Shown here in pieces: positions 31,655-38,658 of a DNA stretch of 64,000 nucleotides. The DNA is taken from NCBI GenBank assembly GCA_009886095.1, contig VFJL01000009.1, positions 1 to 64,000 of the forward strand. Direction: 5' to 3'. Under the pieces are notes generated by a model. That model was not told the DNA's origin. It worked only from the letters and a program-made list of their open reading frames with translations, and did no database searches. The DNA comes from Nitrosomonadales bacterium. Lineage in GTDB: Bacteria > Pseudomonadota > Gammaproteobacteria > Burkholderiales > Nitrosomonadaceae. Within the stretch, counting starts at the first letter, position 1, and each line of letters begins with the position of its first letter. The position numbers were made by a program, and so were the translations under genes.

Positions 31655-32810
31655 GACTGCCGAAACTCCCGCCCCCAGAAGCAAGAAATCCGTGATGCTG
31701 TCAGGCGTAGTGGCAGGCAATACTGCCATCTGTACTGTCGGCAGAACCGGCAACGATCTGCATTACCGAGGTTATGACATTCTGGATTTAGCCGCTGCCT
31801 GCGAATTTGAGGAAATCGCTTATTTGCTGGTGCATGAGAAGCTGCCTACGCTTGCAGAGCTGGCCGCGTACAAAGTAAAACTGAAAAACCTGCGTGAGCT
31901 GCCAGCCAGCATCAAAACCGTGCTGGAAGCGATTCCCGCAACAACGCACCCGATGGACGTCCTGCGTACCGGCGTTTCTGCGCTGGGCACGGTGTTGCCG
32001 GAAGCGGCAGAGCATTCCAGCACCGCTGCACGCGATCTGGCTGACCGGCTGCTGGCTTGCCTCGGCTCGATGCTGCTGTACTGGTACCACTATTCGCACA
32101 ATAACCGCCGCATCGAACTGGCAACCGGCGATGATTCTATCGGCGGGCATTTCCTGCATCTGCTGCATGGCCAACCACCACCGCAACCATGGGTGGAAGC
32201 CATGCATACCTCGCTGGTGCTGTACGCCGAGCATGAGTTCAACGCCTCCACTTTCGCCGCGCGCGTGATCGCCGGTACCGGCGCAGATTTCTACTCCGCC
32301 ATCACCGGCGCTATCGGTGCGCTGCGCGGACCCAAACATGGCGGAGCCAACGAAGCTGCATTTGATATCCAGCAACGCTACCAAAACCCCGACGAAGCCG
32401 AGATTGATATCCGCCGCCGTGTCGCGAACCGGGAAATCATCACCGGTTTCGGCCATCCGGTTTACACCATCGCCGATCCGCGCAACAAGGTCATCAGGGA
32501 AGTAGCCAGAAAGTTGTCAGTAGATGCCGGTGACATGAAAATGTTCGACATCGCAGTCAGGCTGGAAACGGTGATGTGGGACAGCAAAAAAATGTTCCCC
32601 AACCTCGACTGGTTCTCTGCCGTGAGCTATCACATGCTGGGAGTGCCGACGGCCATGTTCACCCCTCTGTTCGCAATCTCCCGCACCAGCGGCTGGGCTG
32701 CGCACATCATCGAACAGCGCCTGGACAACAAGATCATCCGGCCTTCTGCCAATTACATCGGGCCGGATAACCGGGAATTTGTAGCGATTGAAGAACGAAA
32801 TCAAAGATAG
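31647..32810 (+). CDS. prpC: 2-methylcitrate synthase
   Basis: Citrate-synthase-family enzyme condensing propionyl-CoA with oxaloacetate. 387 residues from ATG at 31647 ([20 protein letters not shown]), starting inside the prpB end (ATGAGTGA); the track start at 31491 is upstream in an overlapping frame. Catalytic segments [20 protein letters not shown] and [10 protein letters not shown] are present. The short N-terminus and pairing with prpB favour methylcitrate synthase over a second citrate synthase. No prpD or acnD follows; the accessory patch begins here. Confidence 0.93.
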   Translation: MSETAETPAPRSKKSVMLSGVVAGNTAICTVGRTGNDLHYRGYDILDLAAACEFEEIAYLLVHEKLPTLAELAAYKVKLKNLRELPASIKTVLEAIPATTHPMDVLRTGVSALGTVLPEAAEHSSTAARDLADRLLACLGSMLLYWYHYSHNNRRIELATGDDSIGGHFLHLLHGQPPPQPWVEAMHTSLVLYAEHEFNASTFAARVIAGTGADFYSAITGAIGALRGPKHGGANEAAFDIQQRYQNPDEAEIDIRRRVANREIITGFGHPVYTIADPRNKVIREVARKLSVDAGDMKMFDIAVRLETVMWDSKKMFPNLDWFSAVSYHMLGVPTAMFTPLFAISRTSGWAAHIIEQRLDNKIIRPSANYIGPDNREFVAIEERNQR

Positions 32811-32999
32811 AAAAATGGTCACAGAATAAGGCACAGCACTGGTACGGTTTGTATAAACTAACATGTGATAGAGTTGATACATAGTTAGCTCTGATGAGAC
32901 ATAATGGAATCAGGAGTAGCGAAATATTTGAGCCTTGCCCCTTTGCTGATAAGGTCGCGGGTTTAACAAGCTTGGGGAGAGCGGCAGATAAACGCTATT

Positions 33000-33011
33000 C
33001 GTTATGCGTAA
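33000..33011 (+). repeat. Left half of a 12-bp inverted repeat around the unknown gene
   Basis: CGTTATGCGTAA here is the exact inverse complement of TTACGCATAACG at 33569-33580. The pair brackets the gene 33022-33564 within about 10 bp on each side. The GTT/AAC ends recall integron recombination cores, but no full attC fold was found. Confidence 0.6.
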
Positions 33012-33021
33012 GGACAAATAA

Positions 33022-33564
33022 ATGATTTCTTCCGTGCTTTGCATCTTCGAAACCTATCAGACGTTTTTTACTGGTTTGTTAGGCTTTACTGGTGTAATTG
33101 TTACTATGGTTGTTAATGCTAAGCACCAAACAAAATTACAGTCCAGACAAATGGAACATGAAGTAAGGTCACTACGAGTGGCCTTAAAATCTGAGTTAGC
33201 TTCTAACAAGAATTCCTATGAAAATAGAATCCAGCAACTCAACGAACCATGCGAATATGACCATGCGTTGATTCCAAATAATACTGTCGATCATGTATAC
33301 AAGACACTTCTAGATAAGATTGGACTGCTATCAGAAGATGAGGTAGAGAATATACTCAAAGCATATTTACTAATTGCTGATCTTCCATATCGCATTAGGA
33401 TATTGGTGGGAACAGATAGTATTGGTGGGTTCAAGGATGAGTTTATTCGGCTAAACAAAGATCAACAGCCCATCGTTTCAGGAATCCATAAAAGTTTCCT
33501 TCCTGACATTAATAAGGCGATAGATTCAATTGAACAACAACTCATTAATCAGCAACAGGAATAG
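33022..33564 (+). CDS. Unknown membrane-anchored protein in AT-rich insert
   Basis: 180 residues, not recognised. One N-terminal transmembrane segment (about residues 10-32, TFFTGLLGFTGVIVTMVVNA), then a basic, coiled-coil-prone stretch (HQTKLQSRQMEHEVRSL to about 75) and an alpha-helical soluble tail ending in Gln-rich QQLINQQQE. Base composition is visibly more AT-rich than its neighbours. It is bounded by a perfect 12-bp inverted repeat and by the IS30 element, which suggests horizontal arrival as a cassette. ATG at 33022 has AAGGA ten bases upstream. Single-TM plus coiled coil occurs in many stress and defence proteins, but no function should be inferred. Confidence 0.65.
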   Translation: MISSVLCIFETYQTFFTGLLGFTGVIVTMVVNAKHQTKLQSRQMEHEVRSLRVALKSELASNKNSYENRIQQLNEPCEYDHALIPNNTVDHVYKTLLDKIGLLSEDEVENILKAYLLIADLPYRIRILVGTDSIGGFKDEFIRLNKDQQPIVSGIHKSFLPDINKAIDSIEQQLINQQQE

Positions 33565-33568
33565 AAGG

Positions 33569-33580
33569 TTACGCATAACG
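33569..33580 (-). repeat. Right half of the 12-bp inverted repeat around the unknown gene
   Basis: TTACGCATAACG, perfect inverse of 33000-33011, located five bases past the stop codon of the unknown gene. Just beyond it lies the 20-bp tandem repeat into which IS30 has inserted. Confidence 0.6.
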
Positions 33581-33599
33581 ATTAAGAGATTAAAGGGGC

Positions 33600-34711
33600 G
33601 GTGGATTCTAATTCCAAGTGCACCACTGTTTAGAATTTAAGCGGACATGATGAGTAAGTCTGATAGTGTGGGCAGTGCGACCCAACCACACCACAAGAGA
33701 AACCCGTCATGTCCTATGTACAGCTTACCTCAGAAGAGCGTTACGTTATTTATCATTTGAAGCTATTCAAGCTCAGTCTGCGAGAAATTGGCCGACGGCT
33801 TGGCCGCTCGCATGCCACCATTAGCCGCGAACTTAAGCGTAATGGCCCGGCGGTTTCAAGCTGGGTCTACTGGCATGAAGGCGCACATCAGAAAGCGCTG
33901 CAACGAAGAGCGCAGCCACGCCACGATCGCAGACACAACCATGCACCCCTGGTGCGCTACGTCGAACGCGGCCTGCGTGCCGAATGGTCGCCCGATGTCA
34001 TCGCGGCAAAACTGGAGATGAAATATCCGGGCGATATCAGAATGCGCGTCAGCACTGAAACGATCTATCGCTGGGTCTATCGCGATGCCAATCAAGGTGG
34101 GCAACTATTTAACTGTTTATGCCGATGCCACAAGAAACGCCGCAGGCAGCACCGCTACGGGACGGGGCGTGGATTGATACCGGGGCGTGTCAGCATTAAT
34201 TTACGGCCCGATCTGGTCGCTACCCGCGAACGTTTCGGAGATTGGGAGGGCGATACGGTGGAAGGTGCAAAAGGGAGCGGAAATATCACCACGCACGTCG
34301 AACGCAAGAGCCGTTATCTCATCGCGGGGAAGCTAACCAACAAGACTGCGGCGGTGACAGCCAAAGTGGCCACCGCCGCATACAGGCGAATACCTAAAGC
34401 GCTGCGGCACACCCTGACGCTGGACAACGGCAAAGAATTTGCACGCTTCGGTGACATTGAAAAAAACACCGGCTTGACGGTTTATTTCGCTGATCCCTAT
34501 TCGGCATGGCAGCGTGGCGCGAATGAAAATACTAATGGGTTGCTACGACGATACTTCCCCAAGGGTATGGACTTTAGAAACGTGACTGAGAAAACACTTG
34601 CGGAAGCCGTAAAAAAACTGAATCATCGACCCCGCAAGTGCCTGGGCTATCGGACGCCTCACGAAGTCTTCCAAGAAGCTAAGCGTGGTGCGGTTGCAAT
34701 GTGAATCCACC
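33600..34711 (+). mobile_element. Complete IS30-family insertion sequence (1112 bp)
   Basis: Ends are GGTGGATTCTAATTCCAAG and, inverted from the right, GGTGGATTCACATTGCAAC; the 25-bp terminal repeats match at about 20 positions and both end GCACC. A 3-bp target duplication GGC is deduced because the pre-insertion site reads as two tandem copies of TAAGAGATTAAAGGGGCCAG, one now split by the element. The element holds one intact transposase gene. Confidence 0.92.
33709..34704 (+). CDS. IS30-family transposase (intact)
   Basis: 331 residues. N-terminal helix-turn-helix (LSLREIGRRLGRSHATISREL, residues 22-42), then a DDE core: GDWEGDTVEG (first Asp), TLDNGKEFA (second Asp) and RGANENTNGLLRRYFPKG (catalytic Glu), the last being a signature of IS30. 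No frameshift or stop, so it is probably active. DDE transposases of this family insert with 2-3-bp duplications, matching the flanks seen here. Confidence 0.96.
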   Translation: MSYVQLTSEERYVIYHLKLFKLSLREIGRRLGRSHATISRELKRNGPAVSSWVYWHEGAHQKALQRRAQPRHDRRHNHAPLVRYVERGLRAEWSPDVIAAKLEMKYPGDIRMRVSTETIYRWVYRDANQGGQLFNCLCRCHKKRRRQHRYGTGRGLIPGRVSINLRPDLVATRERFGDWEGDTVEGAKGSGNITTHVERKSRYLIAGKLTNKTAAVTAKVATAAYRRIPKALRHTLTLDNGKEFARFGDIEKNTGLTVYFADPYSAWQRGANENTNGLLRRYFPKGMDFRNVTEKTLAEAVKKLNHRPRKCLGYRTPHEVFQEAKRGAVAM

Positions 34712-34807
34712 GGCCAGTAAGAGATTAAAGGGGCCAGGGTCACATTAAATGCTGGACATTGGAACCAAGTTCTGAGATTTCCCCACAAATAGTTGAACGT
34801 CAGGCTC

Positions 34808-34836
34808 TTGTTGCGTGCCGCGCAACGCGCTATCAT
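34808..34836 (+). promoter_or_regulatory. higBA promoter with palindromic operator
   Basis: TTGTTG (34808-34813), 17-base spacer, TATCAT (34831-34836). The palindrome GTTGCG-TGCCG-CGCAAC (34810-34826) overlaps the -35 and spacer, the expected place for HigA autorepression. The -10 is six bases from the toxin ATG, so the message would be essentially leaderless. Confidence 0.7.
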
Positions 34837-34842
34837 TCCAAT

Positions 34843-35121
34843 ATGATTATTTCGTTTCGACACAAAGGGCTGAGAAAGTACTTTGAGTCTGGTAGTTTGG
34901 CTGGAATCCAGCCTGCACACGCGAATCGTCTCAAAATGCAGTTGGCCGCGCTGGATACCGCTCAAACCATCGAAGATATGGATATTCCAGGCTTCCGTCT
35001 CCACCCACTAAAGGGGAGCAGTCATGGACGCTGGTCGATATGGGTAAATGGCAACTAGCGTGTCACGTTCGAGTTTGAGAATGGCAACGCACTTGTTTTA
35101 GATTATGAGGACTATCACTAA
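34843..35121 (+). pseudogene. higB: HigB/GraT-type RelE-superfamily toxin with in-frame stop
   Basis: From ATG at 34843 the frame reads MIISFRHKGLRKYFESG and IPGFRLHPLKGSSHGRWSIWVNGN, then TAG at 35056, then RVTFEFENGNALVLDYEDYH and TAA. Family members have VNxxWR at this point, so one G-to-A change (TGG to TAG) explains the stop. The last 21 residues, holding the final beta strands and C-terminal active-site residues of HigB, are lost. HigB toxins cleave mRNA in the ribosome. The full frame ends at 35121, overlapping the antitoxin ATG by one base, so the operon layout is intact and toxin death looks recent. A sequencing error or readthrough is the alternative. Confidence 0.88.
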
Positions 35122-35417
35122 TGGCTATGCACAATCCCCCGCATCCTGGGGCATTTATTCAAGAGGTTTACCTTACGCCCAATGAAATTAGTTGCAGGGA
35201 ACTTGCCCTTAAATTGGGCGTTGCCGCATCGACCCTTAACCGCGTTTTGAATGAAGCCAGTGGCATCAGTCCGGAAATGGCTCTTCGTCTCTCAAAAGCT
35301 TTAGGGCGCTCACCGGAAAGCTGGTTGACGATGCAAGGCAATTACGATTTATGGCAAGCCAAACAAACGGTAGACTTGAAAAAAATCCGCAAAATTGAAT
35401 TCAGGTATGCCCCATGA
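35121..35417 (+). CDS. higA: HigA-family antitoxin, XRE-type repressor
   Basis: 98 residues with the HigA signature beginning MHNPPHPGAFIQEVYL and a helix-turn-helix (ELALKLGVAASTLNRVLNE, about 27-46, then SPEMALRLSKAL). Neutralises HigB and represses its own promoter via a palindrome. ORF open and complete. It ends 13 bases from the stop of the convergent pntB. With a broken toxin it may persist only as a repressor. Confidence 0.92.
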   Translation: MAMHNPPHPGAFIQEVYLTPNEISCRELALKLGVAASTLNRVLNEASGISPEMALRLSKALGRSPESWLTMQGNYDLWQAKQTVDLKKIRKIEFRYAP

Positions 35418-35430
35418 AATGGGATTGGAA

Positions 35431-36810
35431 TCACAGCGCCTTGACCATACCCTCGACTACTTTCTTGGCATCACCGAATACCATCATGGTCTTGTCCATA
35501 TAGAACAGGTCGTTGTCGAGACCGGCGTAACCCGCTGCCATACTGCGTTTTACCACCATCACTGTGCGCGCTTTGTAGGCATCCAGGATAGGCATGCCAT
35601 AGATAGGGCTGCCGGGAACATTTGCCGCCGGATTGACCACGTCGTTCGCCCCCAATACCAGCACCACATCGGTGTTGGAGAAGTCACTGTTGATCTCATC
35701 CATTTCCAACACTTGCTCATAGGGAATTTCCGCTTCCGCCAGCAGCACGTTCATGTGTCCTGGCATCCGCCCCGCCACCGGATGAATGGCAAATCGCACA
35801 TTGACGCCTTTTGCGTGCAGTTTTTCCGCCAGCTCCTTGACTGAATGCTGCGCCCGCGCCACCGCCAGCCCATACCCCGGCACGATGATCACGCTGTCCG
35901 CGTTACCCAATAAGAATGCGGCATCATCCGCGCTGCCGCTACGATAGGTTCTCTGTATGCCATCGTCAGCGGCTGCAGTTCCACCTTCGCTGCCGAAGCC
36001 GCCGAGTATGACCGACAGAAATGGCCGGTTCATGGCCTTGCACATGATGTAAGACAGAATCGCACCGGAACTGCCGACCAGCGAACCGGCAATGATCAGC
36101 ATGGGATTGCCAAGCGAAAAACCGATACCTGCTGCCGCCCAACCCGAGTATGAGTTGAGCATGGAGATCACCACCGGCATATCCGCGCCACCAATCGGAA
36201 TGATGATGAGGAAACCCAGTACAAAAGCAATCGCAGCCATGCCGGCAAAAGCAGTCCAATTGGTGGTCTCACTAAAGAAGAACCAGAGACCAAAACCGAC
36301 CATCAAAATTGCCAGGATCAGATTGACCGTATGCTGCCCACTAAAAGTAATGGGCGCACCACTCATGCGGCCAGATAGTTTCAGGAATGCAATTACCGAA
36401 CCTGACCAGGTCATGGCGCCAATGAAGGTGCCGAGGAACAGCTCCAGTTTGCTGCCCATCGGCAGTACTGCAGGCAAACCGAACGAAACCGGATTATTGA
36501 CTGCGGCAATGGCGATGAATACCGCCGCCAGACCTACCAGCGAGTGCATGAATGCTACCAGTTCCGGCATTGCTGTCATTTCCACACGCCGTGCTACCGC
36601 TGCGCCGATAACACCACCTACTGTGATGCAACCAAGTATCAACGCCCAGTTCTTGGTGACGGTCAGCGTGGTGACGACAGCGATTGCCATCCCTACCATA
36701 CCGAACAGATTGCCGCGACGGGCGGTTAATGGCGAACTTAAACCTTTCAGCGCCAGAATGAAAAAAACTGACGCGATCAGATACGCGAGTGCGACCAAAT
36801 TTGCAGACAT
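35431..36810 (-). CDS. pntB: NAD(P) transhydrogenase subunit beta
   Basis: Membrane plus NADP-binding (dIII) subunit of proton-translocating transhydrogenase. 459 residues: about nine transmembrane segments in the first 270, then the dIII domain with GYGLAVARAQ, NVRFAIHPVAGRMPGH and VVLVLGANDVVNPAA. Drives NADPH formation from NADH using proton motive force. Its start directly follows the alpha-2 stop. Together with pntA1/A2 it makes the three-subunit bacterial form. Confidence 0.96.
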   Translation of the reverse strand: MSANLVALAYLIASVFFILALKGLSSPLTARRGNLFGMVGMAIAVVTTLTVTKNWALILGCITVGGVIGAAVARRVEMTAMPELVAFMHSLVGLAAVFIAIAAVNNPVSFGLPAVLPMGSKLELFLGTFIGAMTWSGSVIAFLKLSGRMSGAPITFSGQHTVNLILAILMVGFGLWFFFSETTNWTAFAGMAAIAFVLGFLIIIPIGGADMPVVISMLNSYSGWAAAGIGFSLGNPMLIIAGSLVGSSGAILSYIMCKAMNRPFLSVILGGFGSEGGTAAADDGIQRTYRSGSADDAAFLLGNADSVIIVPGYGLAVARAQHSVKELAEKLHAKGVNVRFAIHPVAGRMPGHMNVLLAEAEIPYEQVLEMDEINSDFSNTDVVLVLGANDVVNPAANVPGSPIYGMPILDAYKARTVMVVKRSMAAGYAGLDNDLFYMDKTMMVFGDAKKVVEGMVKAL

Positions 36811-37119
36811 TTAGGCGCTTCCTTTTTTATCTTTTTTTCTGAACATCTCCAGCATCCGCTGGGTGACAAGAAATCCACCAAATACATTGATCGCAGCTAG
36901 CGTTACCGCTACCGCGCCCAGCCATACACCCCAGTCGCTTTCAGCCGGACCGGCAGCCAGCATCGCGCCCACCAGGATGATGCCGGAAATTGCGTTGGTT
37001 ACAGACATCAACGGCGTATGCAGTGCCGGGGTCACATTCCATACCACGTGATAGCCGACGAATATCGCCAGCACGAATACCGTGAGATTGATGATGGTTG
37101 GATCAACTTCGCCGATCAT
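36811..37119 (-). CDS. pntAB: NAD(P) transhydrogenase subunit alpha-2
   Basis: 102 residues, ATG at 37119 with AAGGAG six bases upstream ([20 protein letters not shown]). Three transmembrane helices and a basic KKDKK tail. This is the membrane part that in E. coli is fused to PntA; here it is separate, as in Rhodospirillum-type enzymes. The track start at 37182 runs into a repeat element. Confidence 0.93.
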   Translation of the reverse strand: MIGEVDPTIINLTVFVLAIFVGYHVVWNVTPALHTPLMSVTNAISGIILVGAMLAAGPAESDWGVWLGAVAVTLAAINVFGGFLVTQRMLEMFRKKDKKGSA

Positions 37120-37151
37120 GATTACTCCTTCTAGATTCTTGAAACGTATGC

Positions 37152-37294
37152 TGGGCACCTCTAAAAATCCGGATTTCGTCACAATACTTTGTCGCTCACA
37201 AAAAATGTTTTCTTACATATCAGCCATATGCTGCGTCTACATTTTTTGTTTTCGCCTCGTCTTGTTTAGAACTTCGAATTATCAGAGGCACCCA
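37152..37294 (+). repeat. TIR element copy 4 (143 bp, best preserved ends)
   Basis: TGGGCACCTCTAAAAATCC at left and GAATTATCAGAGGCACCCA at right; the inverted right end, TGGGTGCCTCTGATAATTC, matches the left well. Middle blocks as in the other copies. It lies between the alpha-1 and alpha-2 transhydrogenase genes, so a single pnt transcript would contain it. Confidence 0.88.
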
Positions 37295-37361
37295 ACTGTA
37301 AAATAAGCCGTAAATAATCAAATATAACCCGTGCGGCCTTGGATTCTGCCACGCGCGCTCT

Positions 37362-38492
37362 TTATGCCTTCCTGATTACTTCCCCATCTGCGCAAACCAG
37401 TGTTCCGGCAATGATCTCATCTTCCCGATCTAGCTTGAATTCACCACTCTTTGCATCGAGCATCAGGTTGAGAAAATTCATCAGATTGCGCGCATATAGC
37501 GCGCTGGCGTCCGTCGCTACCAGTCCCGGCAAGTTGGAGATGCCAATGAGATGCACGCCGTGCTTGACTACAATCTTGTCCAGTTCCGACAATGGGCAGT
37601 TGCCACCCGCTTCCACCGCCATATCCACGATCACCGATCCCGGTTTCATGGCACGGACGGTTTCTTCTTTAATCAGAACGGGTGCCGGACGTCCGGGAAT
37701 CAGCGCAGTGGTGATCACGATGTCGGCCTGCACTGCGCGCTCGTGCACCAGTTCGGCTTGACGCCGTATCCAGTCCGCTGGCATTGGCCTGGCATAACCA
37801 CCCACACCTTGCGCGATCTCGCGCTCTTCATCCGTGAGGTAAGGCACGTCGAGAAATTTCGCACCCAGTGACTCGATTTGTTCCTTCACTGCTGGGCGCA
37901 CGTCCGAAGCTTCGATTACTGCACCCAACCGTTTGGCGGTTGCAATTGCCTGTAAGCCTGCTACCCCTGCACCCAGTATCAGCACCCGCGCAGCTTTCAC
38001 GGTACCCGCTGCCGTCATCAGCATGGGGAAAAATTTCTGGTAGGCGTTAGCGGCCATCAACACTGCTTTGTAGCCGGCAATATTGGCCTGTGACGACAGT
38101 ACGTCCATACTCTGGGCGCGGGAAATGCGCGGCAGCTTTTCCATTGCGAACGCAGTCAGGCCATGCTTGGCGAGAGCCTCAATGCCGTCTGCCTGATGTG
38201 GCGATAACAAACCCAGCAGCACGACATCCTTGCGCATCATTGCCAACTCACCGGAGACTGGGCCACGCACCTTGAGTACGATCTGTGACTGACCGTACAG
38301 TTCCGCTGCGCTATCCACGATAGTTGCACCAGCATCCCGGTACGCCTCATCGGGTATGCTCGCGGCGGCACCAGCACCGGATTGCACCAGAACAACATGA
38401 AAACCTTTGGCAGTGAATTTTTTCACCGTCTCTGGTGTGGCCGCAACGCGGGTCTCCCCCCCGTGAATCTCTACGGGTATTCCTATATGCAT
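37362..38492 (-). CDS. pntAA: NAD(P) transhydrogenase subunit alpha-1
   Basis: 376 residues: soluble NAD(H)-binding dI domain, related to alanine dehydrogenase. MHIGIPVEIHGGETRVAATP start, NAD fold ILGAGVAGLQAIATAKRLGA near 170-190. ATG at 38492 is nine bases after AGGAG; the track start two codons earlier is a TTG. A TATAAT on the minus strand at 38585-38590 may be its promoter. Confidence 0.95.
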   Translation of the reverse strand: MHIGIPVEIHGGETRVAATPETVKKFTAKGFHVVLVQSGAGAAASIPDEAYRDAGATIVDSAAELYGQSQIVLKVRGPVSGELAMMRKDVVLLGLLSPHQADGIEALAKHGLTAFAMEKLPRISRAQSMDVLSSQANIAGYKAVLMAANAYQKFFPMLMTAAGTVKAARVLILGAGVAGLQAIATAKRLGAVIEASDVRPAVKEQIESLGAKFLDVPYLTDEEREIAQGVGGYARPMPADWIRRQAELVHERAVQADIVITTALIPGRPAPVLIKEETVRAMKPGSVIVDMAVEAGGNCPLSELDKIVVKHGVHLIGISNLPGLVATDASALYARNLMNFLNLMLDAKSGEFKLDREDEIIAGTLVCADGEVIRKA

Positions 38493-38658
38493 TGACAATT
38501 TCTCCTATCTTTCCAATATCCCACGTCTTTCCGGAAAACATGTAAAAATGACCACTGCCGTACCCTGCTCGCAGCTAACCTTGGATTATAAATGAACTTG
38601 GGCATGGTGCATTGCCTGGATTGAGGAAAAAACTCAGTTCTGATTTATGAAAATAACC

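Noticed and set aside
30731-31753. 340-codon minus-strand ORF opposite prpB
   Set aside because: Exact antisense shadow of prpB; composition rich in His/Arg/Cys with no family motif, while prpB has all catalytic motifs.
32955-33007. Possible integron attC site (GTTTAAC ... GTTATGC)
   Set aside because: The outer cores match only at AAC/GTT and the inner boxes do not pair, so an attC is not supported; only the 12-bp inverted repeat is reported.
33583-34734. 17-bp direct repeats flanking IS30 as target duplication
   Set aside because: IS30 makes 2-3-bp duplications; the longer repeat is explained by a pre-existing tandem 20-mer.
36092-36814. 240-codon plus-strand ORF opposite pntB
   Set aside because: Low-complexity mirror of transmembrane codons; pntB is certain.
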